64,000 nt of DNA from contig NZ_AP019807.1 in NCBI RefSeq assembly GCF_007183175.1, positions 1,780,001-1,844,000 of the forward strand, given 5' to 3'. Within the stretch, counting starts at the first letter, position 1. Every line of letters starts with the position of its first letter. The position numbers and the translations under genes are program-made. The stretch comes from Microbulbifer sp. GL-2 (GTDB lineage: Bacteria; Pseudomonadota; Gammaproteobacteria; Pseudomonadales; Cellvibrionaceae). A model generated the notes under the pieces. That model did not search any database, had not been told where the DNA came from, and worked only from the letters and a program-made list of their open reading frames with translations. Below, piece by piece: positions 10,798 through 19,617 of the stretch.

Positions 10798-11679
10798 GTG
10801 AACCTGGATAACCTGGCTACAGACTACTGGCCTTTGTTGATTACCGGTCTCCTGCGGTTCGGGGCTGCGTTATTGGTGACAGCTTTGACCCTTGGTGCGG
10901 CACATTTGGCGCGCCGGGTTGTAGAGCGTCTGCCTAGCCGGCTCGATGCTACCCTGGTCCCAGTACTGCGCAATATCGCCACCTGGGCCATTTATATTGT
11001 TGGGGCATTGGTGGTACTGGATGTCTTTGGCATCAATACCACCAGCCTGATTGCCCTGCTCGGTGCAACCGGTCTGGCAGTGGGGCTAGCACTCAAGGAT
11101 ACCCTGCAGAATATTGCCGCGGGTTTTATCCTGCTGGGACTGCGCCCATTTCACCTGGGCGATGCAATTCAATTTGGCCAGACGCTGGGGACTGTGCGGG
11201 AGGTGGGGCTCTTCACCACCGAACTGGATACTCCCGATGGTCTACGTATCAGTGTGCCCAATAGTGTGATTTGGGGGCAGGCGCTCACTAACTTCAGTCA
11301 CAATAAAACCCGGCGCATTGAAATAGTGGCGAGCATTGCTTACGGAGATGATATAGAGGCGGGCCTGGGCGTGTTGCGCAGGCTGGTGGCGGAGGAGCCA
11401 CGTATCCTGTCTGAACCGGAGCCCAGTTATACGGTTCGAGCACTGACCGATAGTGCAGTGAATCTGCAGCTGCGTGCCTGGAGCGAGACCGACCAGTACT
11501 GGGAAGTTTACTGGAACCTGATGGAGCGCCTGAAACCGGCTCTGGAAGAGGCTGGGCTAACTATCCCCTTTCCTCAGCGCGAACTGCATATACTGGAAAA
11601 AGACGTGGATAAGAGCGCCATTAGTTCCGGTAGTGCAAGGGGTGGGGTGACACAGGACCCAGACAGCCCGGCTAATTGA
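10798..11679 (+). CDS. Small-conductance mechanosensitive channel (MscS type)
   Basis: A 293-residue inner-membrane channel that opens under membrane tension to release solutes. It has three predicted N-terminal helices. The pore helix TM3 reads GLAVGLALKDTLQNIAAG, followed by FILLGLRPFHLGD. The cytoplasmic part has the beta-domain with NFSHNKTRRIEI and the late IPFPQREL motif typical of MscS. The start is GTG with GGGAAGG about six bases upstream. The length is close to E. coli MscS (286), so it is the short type without extra N-terminal helices. Confidence 0.93.
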   Translation: MNLDNLATDYWPLLITGLLRFGAALLVTALTLGAAHLARRVVERLPSRLDATLVPVLRNIATWAIYIVGALVVLDVFGINTTSLIALLGATGLAVGLALKDTLQNIAAGFILLGLRPFHLGDAIQFGQTLGTVREVGLFTTELDTPDGLRISVPNSVIWGQALTNFSHNKTRRIEIVASIAYGDDIEAGLGVLRRLVAEEPRILSEPEPSYTVRALTDSAVNLQLRAWSETDQYWEVYWNLMERLKPALEEAGLTIPFPQRELHILEKDVDKSAISSGSARGGVTQDPDSPAN

Positions 11680-11810
11680 GACCAGATTCTCCTCTCTAAC
11701 ACGGCTCAACGCACAGATATGGCATTTGAAGGTGCTTCAATCGACACCTGGTTGATTTCGTGTCAAAGTTAGCGGCGTTTTTTTGTACAACTTTTGACCG
11801 AGATAGGAAA

Positions 11811-13703
11811 ATGCCGATTAAGCTGAACAACCCTTTGATTCCCAGCCTGCTGGCTGTCGCTATCCTCGCGGGCTGTCAGGGCGATAAGAACGCTCAGGCA
11901 GGAGCGAATGCCGACAAAGTGCAGAGTGCCGTTGCCGAAGCCCCTGTAACCGTTGATGCAGTGGCTGAGACCAAGCGCCTGACCGAGTGGCTGGATGCGC
12001 GCTACGAAGAGCAGCTGCGGTTCAGTCCCATGCAGCTCTCCTATCTTGGCCGCAAAGAGCAGTACGACCAGATAGACGATATGAGCGAAGCTGCTGCAGC
12101 ACGCCAGTTGGCCTGGAAGGGAAAGGCTGTCGCCGAGCTGAAAAAGAATTTTGACTACGACAAGCTGAGCCAGGAAGGTAAAACATCCTACGATATCTGG
12201 ATCTACCAGTATGAGCAGGCCAAGGCTGCCGAGCCTTTTAAGCGTCACGGCTATATCTTTGAACAGATGGGCGGGGTGCAGTCTCAGCTGCCAAACTTCC
12301 TGCTGAATTTCCACAAAGTGGACAATATCGAAGATATGCAGGCCTATATCGCCCGTATTGGTGGTATTTCCCGTGCTATCAACCAGTTACGTGAGCGCGC
12401 CGTGCAGTCCTCTAAAGAGGGTGTCCGTCCGCCACGTTTTGCCTACGAGGGGGCTATTGAGCAGTCCAGCAAGCTGGTTGCCGGTGCTCCCTTTGGCGAT
12501 GGGGACGACGCGCCCTTATGGGCCGGTGCTAAAGGCAAAATTGCTGAGCTTCTGGAAGCCGGAAAGATTGATCAAAAGCAGGCTGACAAGCTGACGGCCG
12601 ATGCCCGCAAGGCACTTGAAAGCGAATTCCTGCCAGCTTATGAGACCCTGATTGCTTGGTTGAAAGAAGACATGCAAAAGGCCTCTGCGGAACCCCAGGG
12701 TGCCAGCACTCTGCCAAACGGCATGGCCTACTACAACCAGCGCCTAGCCAGCACTACCACCACCAGCCTGACTGCCGATGAGATTCACAATATCGGCCTT
12801 AAGGAAGTAGCGCGCATTCGTGCCGAAATGGAAACGATCAAGAAGCAGGTGGGCTATGAAGGCAATCTGCAGGATTTCTTCAAATTTATCCGTGAAGATG
12901 GCCAGTTCTATTACCCGAATACCGATGAGGGCCGCCAGGGTTACCTGGATGACTCTACTGCCTTCCTCGACAATATCTCCAAAAAACTGCCCGAATACTT
13001 TGGCCTGCTACCCAAGGCTGAGTTAATCGTGAAGCGTGTGGAGTCCTTCCGCGAGCAGGACGGTGGTGCTCAGCACTATTATCCCGGTACTCCGGACGGT
13101 TCCCGCCCGGGTATCTACTACGCGCACCTGTCCGACATGAGTGCTTATTCCACCACTGATATGGAAACTGTGGCCTATCACGAGGGCAATCCCGGCCACC
13201 ATATGCAGATCTCCATCGCGCAGGAGCTTGAGGGCATTCCTCAGTTCCGCACCCAGGCGCATTTCACCGTATATGCCGAGGGCTGGGCGCTGTACTCTGA
13301 AAAACTGGCCATGGAAATGGGCGCCTTTGAGGACCCCTACAACCTGTTTGGTCATCTGACAGCAGAAATGTGGCGCGCTATTCGCTTGGTAGTGGATACC
13401 GGTATGCACGCCAAGGGCTGGACTGAGGAGCAGGCTGTAGAGTACTTCTTGGAGAACTCTGCGATTCCCGAAACTGCTGTGCGCTCCGAAGTGCGCCGTT
13501 ATCTGGTATGGCCGGGACAGGCTACCGCTTACAAAATCGGTATGTTGAAAATCCAGGAACTGCGTAAGCAAGCCGAAGAGCAACTGGGTGATAGGTTCGA
13601 TATCCGGGGCTTCCACGATACCGTACTGGGCGGTGGAGCACTGCCGGTACCGGTACTGGAAAGCCGTGTAGCCTCTTGGGTGGAGTCAGTTAAACGCGCA
13701 TAA
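11811..13703 (+). CDS. DUF885 family lipoprotein, putative metallopeptidase
   Basis: A protein of about 630 residues. MPIKLNNPLIPSLLAVAILA ends in a lipobox LAGC with Cys22, so it should be a lipoprotein. The DUF885 body holds the signature HEGNPGHH starting at His457, with a downstream segment VYAEGWALYSEKLAMEMG that supplies a Glu, as in gluzincin-like metal sites. DUF885 proteins are thought to be peptidases; the substrate is unknown. ATG 11811 is chosen over a GTG 17 codons earlier because it has AGGA five bases upstream and gives the lipoprotein signal. A strong terminator follows. Confidence 0.88.
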   Translation: MPIKLNNPLIPSLLAVAILAGCQGDKNAQAGANADKVQSAVAEAPVTVDAVAETKRLTEWLDARYEEQLRFSPMQLSYLGRKEQYDQIDDMSEAAAARQLAWKGKAVAELKKNFDYDKLSQEGKTSYDIWIYQYEQAKAAEPFKRHGYIFEQMGGVQSQLPNFLLNFHKVDNIEDMQAYIARIGGISRAINQLRERAVQSSKEGVRPPRFAYEGAIEQSSKLVAGAPFGDGDDAPLWAGAKGKIAELLEAGKIDQKQADKLTADARKALESEFLPAYETLIAWLKEDMQKASAEPQGASTLPNGMAYYNQRLASTTTTSLTADEIHNIGLKEVARIRAEMETIKKQVGYEGNLQDFFKFIREDGQFYYPNTDEGRQGYLDDSTAFLDNISKKLPEYFGLLPKAELIVKRVESFREQDGGAQHYYPGTPDGSRPGIYYAHLSDMSAYSTTDMETVAYHEGNPGHHMQISIAQELEGIPQFRTQAHFTVYAEGWALYSEKLAMEMGAFEDPYNLFGHLTAEMWRAIRLVVDTGMHAKGWTEEQAVEYFLENSAIPETAVRSEVRRYLVWPGQATAYKIGMLKIQELRKQAEEQLGDRFDIRGFHDTVLGGGALPVPVLESRVASWVESVKRA

Positions 13704-13725
13704 TTTGCGAATTGACTCCTAAAGA

Positions 13726-13751
13726 AAGCCGGGCATCGCCCGGCTTTTTTA
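13726..13751 (+). terminator. Intrinsic terminator after the DUF885 gene
   Basis: AAAGCCGGGC / GCCCGGCTTT with a three-base loop is followed by a run of T, 23 bases after the stop codon. Confidence 0.93.
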
Positions 13752-13832
13752 TTGGATGACCAATTCGGACTTCGTCTGTTATTTGAGTAATTAGAAAGTT
13801 AGTTGTTGGTATTTTTTATCTAGAGGGAAAAG

Positions 13833-14402
13833 ATGGGCAGGAATATGTATAGTGCGCCGGAGGCTAATCTAAATCGGGACTCTGCGTGTGAAACAGAGTT
13901 TTACGTCGTTTCTAAAACAAAGTTCCTGATATTGTATTTTGGCACTTTAGGGATGTACGCACTTTATTGGTTCTACCGACAGTGGCGAGGGTACAAGCGT
14001 GCACATGGCAAAAAAATGTTGCCAGTGCTACGCGCCATATTTTCTTTTATTTTTGTATATTCGCTTTTCAAAAAAATACAGCAGAGTATTGAGATTGATG
14101 GGGGTGGATATAAGTGGCATTTTATTCTAATGGCGATTATTTACATTATTTCTGACCTGCTTGGTTGGATTTCAATGTTTGCTCCTGTAGGTACGCCATT
14201 TTACTATTTAAGTTTACTGCTGCTTCCCCTGTCTGCCTGGCCAGTTTTCCAAGCACAAAAAGCCGCAAATTTAGCCTGTAATGATGTCGATGGAGCTTCC
14301 AATACCAACTTAACAGCAGTTAATATTCTGTGGTTGGCTATTGGTGCCGTTCTATGGGTATTTGTAATTATTGGTTATGTTGCCCCTTCAATACTCCAGT
14401 AA
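13833..14402 (+). CDS. Membrane protein of unknown function with a YSAPEANL N-terminal motif
   Basis: A 189-residue protein with about four hydrophobic segments: near residues 31-48, 68-80, 95-140 (two passes) and 163-185. The segment after the first helix, FYRQWRGYKRAHGKKMLP, resembles DUF4234-type proteins. The N-terminus carries MYSAPEANL, a short motif resembling those at the start of other gammaproteobacterial membrane proteins; the protein encoded at 54608-55342 has IYKAPEAEL. A GAGGG ribosome site precedes the ATG. The exported-protein gene follows 14 bases after the stop, so they are likely cotranscribed. Function unknown. Confidence 0.75.
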   Translation: MGRNMYSAPEANLNRDSACETEFYVVSKTKFLILYFGTLGMYALYWFYRQWRGYKRAHGKKMLPVLRAIFSFIFVYSLFKKIQQSIEIDGGGYKWHFILMAIIYIISDLLGWISMFAPVGTPFYYLSLLLLPLSAWPVFQAQKAANLACNDVDGASNTNLTAVNILWLAIGAVLWVFVIIGYVAPSILQ

Positions 14403-14416
14403 TTAGGGAAATTATA

Positions 14417-15196
14417 GTGAATAACATTATTTTTATATTTTTAGTAGTACTGCTGCAAATCCTTACTCCTGGAGCCTGGGCTGAAACTGAATCCAAAGTG
14501 ACTCCCACTGAAATTACTGTGCGAGCCAAGGCCAAGGACGCTAAATTTATTGGCTCTTCAATTGGAGGAGCCATGGTGATTATCCGCAGGGCGGATACCG
14601 GTGAAATCCTGGCAAAGGGGTTAACCCAGGGTAGTACTGGTGATACCGGTAAGATCATGAAGATGCCAAGGGAGCGATATGTGCCTATTAGCGAGGGAGC
14701 TGCGGGCTTCACCACAACACTGGATATCAGTGAACCAGTATTCCTGACCGTGGAGGTTCAGGCTCCCTATATCAAGAAGCAAGCCCGTGTGGTGGCGCAA
14801 ACCCAAACCTGGTTGGTACCCGGAAAGCCCATTAATGGTGAGGGTTTGATCGTGGAGGTTCCCGGTATGGTAGTGGACCTGCTTAGTCCGCAGACGCACC
14901 TGTATACCGGTTTGGATAAAAGCCCGTTTGAGATACGCGCCAATGTGGTGATGATGTGCGGATGCTCCCTTACAGATGGCGGTCTCTGGGATGGCAGTAA
15001 AATCGAGGTTGCAGCCCTGGTGAAAAAAGATGGGGAGGACTTCGCTGTAGTGCCGTTGGAAATTCAGGAGACTATGAATACCTTCAGTGCACCTTTCACA
15101 ACCCGTGTACCTGGCGTATACGAAATGCTGGTTTATGCCTACGATCCAAAGACCGGTAACACCGGTGTCGACCAGGGTAGTTTTATTGTGAAATAA
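14417..15196 (+). CDS. Exported protein of unknown function
   Basis: A protein of about 259 residues starting at GTG 14417, giving MNNIIFIFLVVLLQILTPGA as signal peptide with likely cleavage after AWA. The start is supported by TTAGGGA upstream; a longer in-frame start at 14330 would overlap the previous gene and lose the signal. The mature part is beta-rich, with segments such as FLTVEVQAPYIKKQARV and FTTRVPGVYEMLVYAYD that suggest Ig-like or carbohydrate-binding-like folds. A CGC pair sits in MMCGCSLTDGG. No family recognised. It is likely in an operon with the membrane protein upstream. Confidence 0.7.
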   Translation: MNNIIFIFLVVLLQILTPGAWAETESKVTPTEITVRAKAKDAKFIGSSIGGAMVIIRRADTGEILAKGLTQGSTGDTGKIMKMPRERYVPISEGAAGFTTTLDISEPVFLTVEVQAPYIKKQARVVAQTQTWLVPGKPINGEGLIVEVPGMVVDLLSPQTHLYTGLDKSPFEIRANVVMMCGCSLTDGGLWDGSKIEVAALVKKDGEDFAVVPLEIQETMNTFSAPFTTRVPGVYEMLVYAYDPKTGNTGVDQGSFIVK

Positions 15197-15384
15197 ATTT
15201 GGCGCAGAGTCTGACTCGCTATCGTGTCACGCTTTCCTGGCGGGCAGATTTTGCGAAATGTTGCACAGCCAGATGCCTGGCCGCAACTCGCATGTCATGA
15301 AACTATATGCTGAAGAGGAAATGGTGTATGTCTATATGGTGCGGAGTTTTTATATTGAGCCAGTAAGAGCCAAGAGGCTTCAGC

Positions 15385-16155
15385 ATGACAGATAGGGAAA
15401 GGGGTTCCGACAAACTTTCCAGGCAGGCACTGCTCAAGGAGCACCGCCCCGAGCGCATCCGCGCCCGTTTGGGCAGGGAACCGAGATCACAGCGGGTTTC
15501 AGATTTTGTTCTCGGGGCTATCGATGGCTGTGTCACTACCTTTGCCATAGTTGCCGGTGCTTTTGGTGCGGGATTCTCAGAATCGGTAGTATTGGTAATG
15601 GGCTTCGCTAACTTGATCGCCGATGGTTTTAGCATGGCGGTTAGTAACTACGAGGCTGTGAGCGTAGAGCGGGATCAGGCAGCGGCAGCTGCCCGCACTG
15701 AACGCCAGCATATCGACCTGGTGCCGGAGGGGGAGCGCGAGGAGATTCGCCAGATTTTTCAGCGCAAGGGGTTTCGCGGGCAGGTCCTGGATGAGATTGT
15801 TGCGACTATTACCGCTAATCGCCAGCTATGGGTAGATACCATGCTGACGGAGGAATATGGGATCAGTCGCTCAGCGCGTAGGCCCCTAGGTTCTGCATTG
15901 GTGACTTTTGTGGCGTTTATCGGGGTTGGTACTGCGCCACTCCTGCCCTATCTAGTTTCCCCTCTCAGTACTTCTGAACAGTTCTACGGCAGCGCTGCCC
16001 TGGCGGCCAGTACCTTCTTTGCCATTGGTTTATGTAAGGGGCTGGTGTTCTCCCAACACGTGCTGGCTGCGGGCATCAAAACCCTGATTTTTGGTGGGGG
16101 TGCGGCCCTGCTTGCCCTGGGGGTGGGTTTCTTCCTGCGCGGTTTTATCGGCTGA
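15385..16155 (+). CDS. VIT/CCC1 family membrane transporter (iron/manganese)
   Basis: A 256-residue inner-membrane protein. Features: a basic cytoplasmic N-terminus, then the VIT1 segment SDFVLGAIDGCVTTFAIVAGAFGAG (TM1), split as SDFVLGAIDG and FAIVAGAFGAG. TM2 has FANLIADGFSMAVSNYEAV, followed by a soluble helical insert and three C-terminal helices. Asp in GAIDG and the Met/Asp/Glu residues of the second segment are the usual metal contacts of this family, which moves Fe2+ or Mn2+. AAGAGG precedes the ATG. It is convergent with the diguanylate cyclase gene with a 13-base gap. Confidence 0.88.
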   Translation: MTDRERGSDKLSRQALLKEHRPERIRARLGREPRSQRVSDFVLGAIDGCVTTFAIVAGAFGAGFSESVVLVMGFANLIADGFSMAVSNYEAVSVERDQAAAAARTERQHIDLVPEGEREEIRQIFQRKGFRGQVLDEIVATITANRQLWVDTMLTEEYGISRSARRPLGSALVTFVAFIGVGTAPLLPYLVSPLSTSEQFYGSAALAASTFFAIGLCKGLVFSQHVLAAGIKTLIFGGGAALLALGVGFFLRGFIG

Positions 16156-16168
16156 GGTATGCGCCTTT

Positions 16169-17251
16169 TCAGGCCGCCACCACCTGGTTGCGGCCGCTGT
16201 TCTTGGCACGGTACATACGTTTGTCTGCCTCTGCCAACAGCTGGTTATGAGGGTTGCCGTTACTGCTGCCCTCAACTAATCCGAAGCTGATGGAAACTTT
16301 GACTGACTGTACATAGCGGCGGCTTAATGCCTCCACCTTGCGGCGCAATTTTTCCGCCAAAACACTGCCTCCGCGTACGTCGGTATTGGGCAATAGCAGT
16401 AGGAATTCTTCACCACCCCAGCGCGCTACAATATCCTCCGTACGTGTATTGCTCCGAAGGATCTTGGCAACATCCTGTAATATGCGATCACCAAAAGCGT
16501 GACCGTGGGTATCGTTTATCGTTTTAAAATTATCCAGGTCACCAATCAGGATCACATATCGGTCGCGCAGCTCCTTGTTGCGGCGCTCCATATCATGAAT
16601 TGCGCGATAGGCTTCACGGCGATTGGCGAGGCCGGTTAGGGTGTCCGTGGAAGCGTTTTTCTCCAGCTCCCCTGTCAGCCTTTGCAGCAGTTGTTGAGTG
16701 TGGTGGCGACTGCTGTCGAGCAGAGCTGTCAGTGCGGTAAGGGCGCCAAACACTGCAATAAAGCGCGCGCGATAAGCGGTATCATATTCTGCGGTCAGGC
16801 CGGGAAAATTAGGGTAGAAAAGTGCGGTGGCGGTAACTGTGCCAATAGCGATGAGTGCGACGGTGCCGGTCTTATAACCGTAGAGGTTGATAAAGCCTGG
16901 TACCAGCATGACTGCCCACATCAAACCAGTATTATTTACTCCACCAGATAACAACAAATAGAAATAGAGTACCAGTAACAGGATTCCGACCAAAAGTGGC
17001 GTCTTTTCGCTGGGACCCATTACATTGATTGCGACATAAGCGCCCAAAATAACTACCGCTGCGGCAGAGAGAGTAATGGCTTGCAGGATATCGGCAGCAG
17101 TCAGGGCAATTACTGCCATGGCACCAGTTACCGCCATCGCGAATATCAACATATAGGATGACGCCATGATACGGCGGCGCAGATCTATACGCTCCAGCTC
17201 CTTCATCGGTGTGGCCATCGAGGGATTCTGTTTGTTATACCCTGTGTTCAT
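16169..17251 (-). CDS. Membrane-bound diguanylate cyclase (GGDEF)
   Basis: A 360-residue protein that should make cyclic di-GMP. The N-terminal half has about six hydrophobic segments (residues 30-195), a membrane sensor with no recognised ligand motif. The C-terminal GGDEF domain carries GGEEF at 279-283, the active form. The inhibitory-site RTED (R-x-x-D) lies five residues before it, so product inhibition is expected. It is monocistronic, divergent from the macro-domain gene and convergent with the VIT transporter gene. Confidence 0.93.
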   Translation of the reverse strand: MNTGYNKQNPSMATPMKELERIDLRRRIMASSYMLIFAMAVTGAMAVIALTAADILQAITLSAAAVVILGAYVAINVMGPSEKTPLLVGILLLVLYFYLLLSGGVNNTGLMWAVMLVPGFINLYGYKTGTVALIAIGTVTATALFYPNFPGLTAEYDTAYRARFIAVFGALTALTALLDSSRHHTQQLLQRLTGELEKNASTDTLTGLANRREAYRAIHDMERRNKELRDRYVILIGDLDNFKTINDTHGHAFGDRILQDVAKILRSNTRTEDIVARWGGEEFLLLLPNTDVRGGSVLAEKLRRKVEALSRRYVQSVKVSISFGLVEGSSNGNPHNQLLAEADKRMYRAKNSGRNQVVAA

Positions 17252-17421
17252 GGTTTTCTCTGCTGCTCTACCGGCTACAACTTTCCGCTAATGATCAAGC
17301 GTCGGGTAGCGTCACTGCATTCATCGGCGCTATGAAGCTGCGCTGAGTATAGGGGGATTCGCTCACCGACCAAAGTAGCAAGCTAAAGTATCTGTAAACC
17401 AAACTTAAGAACTGAGAAACC

Positions 17422-17940
17422 GTGACACAAATTGATCTGACTTGGGGCGATATTCTGACCTTGCGTGGTGATGCACTCGCATGCCCTGCACATAAACACC
17501 TTATTTGTGGACGTGGGCTTTCCGCTCAAATTTTTGCCCTGGGTGGTAGAGAGCTTGAGCAACAGTGTAAAAAACAACCGGAATGTGCGGTGGGGGAGGC
17601 GCGTATCACCAAAGCTTTCCACCTGCCAGTGGATTATCTGTTGCATACGGTTACACCACAGTGGAGTAGTGGTGATCAATGGGGTGCTCAGGCGATAAAA
17701 CAGCTACGATATTGCTACGAAAGTGTGCTTGACCTGGCAGAAAAAAAAGCCCTTAAGCATATTCTTTTTCCTGCACTTGGAGCAGGTACTAATCGATTTC
17801 CCCATGTGATTGCCGCACACCAGGCTTTGGAAGTACTGCATGAGTATACTGATAAGTTCGAGCAAATTACGGTTTGCCTGCATTCTCCAACTGCTTTGAG
17901 CGAGTGGCAAAGTGTTGAACGAAGATTCTTTAGAGTTTGA
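17422..17940 (+). CDS. Divergent macro-domain protein
   Basis: A 172-residue protein that is one macro domain. GDILTLRGDALACPA opens the fold, the glycine-rich segment is CGRGLSAQIFALGG, and the second ligand loop is FPALGAGTNRFP. Macro domains bind ADP-ribose and some hydrolyse it from proteins or O-acetyl-ADP-ribose. The catalytic NAAN of MacroD/YmdB-type enzymes is replaced here by CPAHKH, so binding without that catalysis is possible. The start is a GTG with a weak ribosome site. The 252 bases after it are AT-rich, with one 6-bp perfect hairpin at 17951-17964 and no gene. Confidence 0.82.
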   Translation: MTQIDLTWGDILTLRGDALACPAHKHLICGRGLSAQIFALGGRELEQQCKKQPECAVGEARITKAFHLPVDYLLHTVTPQWSSGDQWGAQAIKQLRYCYESVLDLAEKKALKHILFPALGAGTNRFPHVIAAHQALEVLHEYTDKFEQITVCLHSPTALSEWQSVERRFFRV

Positions 17941-18192
17941 TGCTTTCCTGAGTACGTCCGTACTATTAAGCCGTATGGCTAGATTCAACAATGTCAAAAT
18001 AGAGTCTTGTCTTGCCAGATAAATTCTGTACAGCGACTTTACGATAATTTTAAAGTTGAGAATAAAAAATATTCAATAGAGGGAAAATTATCTAGCTCTT
18101 GATACTTCCTGTTGATTTTATGGGTTTTTGAAGAACCAGTTATGTAATGAAGTTCATTGCAATTTATTTAATTTGAAAGCAAGAAAGGAATC

Positions 18193-19167
18193 ATGAAAAA
18201 CCGTCCAGGTAATTTTGAACCTCCATACCCTTCTTGGGAGTTGGCTCTTCCTCCTGAGGCATGGTATGTACAGTGCCAGGTTGCTTTACAGTTGATGGAT
18301 GGCAAGCTAAATGATTTGCTATTTAGTCGCCTGGCAAATTCTTTGTCTCTTGCTGAGGGCTTACTACATTTTGAGCGCGCAGGTCATATTGACTCTCAGG
18401 GTGCTTATAATGATATCGCCATTACATACTGGACCTGTGAAGACTCCATGAATGAGTGGCTGCCCAAGGGAATTAGTGAGTTGGCGGTAAATATCAGGGA
18501 GGGGTGTGGGTTCTGGTATGAAGCACTGGCTGTTCCACGCAGCCATTTCGAAGTCTCGGCATCTATGCCAATAGCGGACTGGGGCCTTTTTCGACATTTT
18601 GAAGTTTGTGAGCAAAGAGATCATGCTTATTGGGGAGCTATGCGTGATCGTATTGCTGCAGCCGAGAATGATGGACTTCCAGGCCATTTAAAAAAACTGG
18701 AGCCAGTATTGCTAGCAGAACAATCAGGTGAAGAGATCATGCTGCCTGAAAATGCCTGCATGATCCGAACTGTGCAGGGTTATTCAACGGTAAGTTCTGT
18801 CGAGCGGGAAACCTACGTAGAGAAGTTATTCCCAAAATATGAGCAGGGAGTAAGGTATCTTGCTGAAAATCCAATTAAATCTCGCTGTCTCAGTGCGCGT
18901 CTTTTACAAGATGAGAAGCCGGCACGGGGAAGGCCCGATACAGAGACAATAGCCTGGTTTGTCTCACTGAAAGACTTGGAAAACTGGGTACATAATCACC
19001 ACACGCACAAAGCTATCTACACAGCGGCTCAACAACATGCAGTACGTTTTGCCCCTGAGATGCACCTGCTGTTAAGTCATGAGGTTGCTGTGGTTCCCCG
19101 GGGTAAGGGAAAGGCCATGTACAGAGGGTGCCATCCTGGAACCGGATTGAGGCGATTTCTGAGGTAA
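18193..19167 (+). CDS. Haem-dependent aldoxime dehydratase (phenylacetaldoxime dehydratase family)
   Basis: A 324-residue protein of the family that dehydrates aldoximes to nitriles with a ferrous haem. Recognised elements, compared from memory with Pseudomonas OxdA: EPPYPSW near residue 9, YWGAMRDR at 146-153 (catalytic Arg region), IRTVQ at 191-195, the haem-ligand region VHNHHTHKAIY at 266-276, SHEVAVV at 295-301 (catalytic His296) and CHPGTG near the end. The position that is Ser in OxdA (IRSGQ) is Thr193 here. AAGGA precedes the ATG. No nitrilase or nitrile hydratase gene is next to it, unlike many known oxd loci. Cytosolic. Confidence 0.85.
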   Translation: MKNRPGNFEPPYPSWELALPPEAWYVQCQVALQLMDGKLNDLLFSRLANSLSLAEGLLHFERAGHIDSQGAYNDIAITYWTCEDSMNEWLPKGISELAVNIREGCGFWYEALAVPRSHFEVSASMPIADWGLFRHFEVCEQRDHAYWGAMRDRIAAAENDGLPGHLKKLEPVLLAEQSGEEIMLPENACMIRTVQGYSTVSSVERETYVEKLFPKYEQGVRYLAENPIKSRCLSARLLQDEKPARGRPDTETIAWFVSLKDLENWVHNHHTHKAIYTAAQQHAVRFAPEMHLLLSHEVAVVPRGKGKAMYRGCHPGTGLRRFLR

Positions 19168-19575
19168 AAAGGAATGATATTTGGAGGTTATAAATAATTA
19201 TCCTGCCCTTCTAATCAAGGAATAGACTGCTGTCTGAAACCAGATTTGAAGAATAAACGGCAAGGTTTATTAGTACTCAACCCCTGAGGATATCCTGATT
19301 GGGAAAATTGCCAGTCATAAAACTTGTTGTCAGTAGGTCTACCTTCATGGATTTTGATTGCGGCAATGAATTTCATTCCGGCTGCTGAAAATCGAATGAA
19401 ATTTGATCCTGGGGTGGATATTGACTCCGTATTTTCTTGGTGCCCGGAATTGCGTTTGCAAGCGAATAAATAATCCCATTAGGTACGGAGAACCTGTGAG
19501 GATACTAGATGTAATGAGTGTAAATTTTTGGCGTAAATAGAGGCTCAAGCAGAAAAACAGCTGCAAGCTATTAAT
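19168..19575. other. Gene-poor spacer after the aldoxime dehydratase gene
   Basis: About 400 bases with no confident gene. One open frame without a good upstream start ends at 19473; from its ATG at 19366 it would give 35 residues containing FDPGVDIDSVFSW. It has no clear ribosome site and could be a remnant or chance. Confidence 0.5.
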
Positions 19576-19602
19576 AAAAAGGGCCCAATTGGGCCCTTTT
19601 TA
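19576..19602. terminator. Bidirectional terminator between the oxd region and typA
   Basis: AAAAAGGGCCC AATT GGGCCCTTTTT is a near-perfect palindrome with A and T tracts on both sides, so it can end transcription in both directions. It lies 16 bases after the typA stop. Confidence 0.92.
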
Positions 19603-19617
19603 TTTCTCAGAAGAAAA

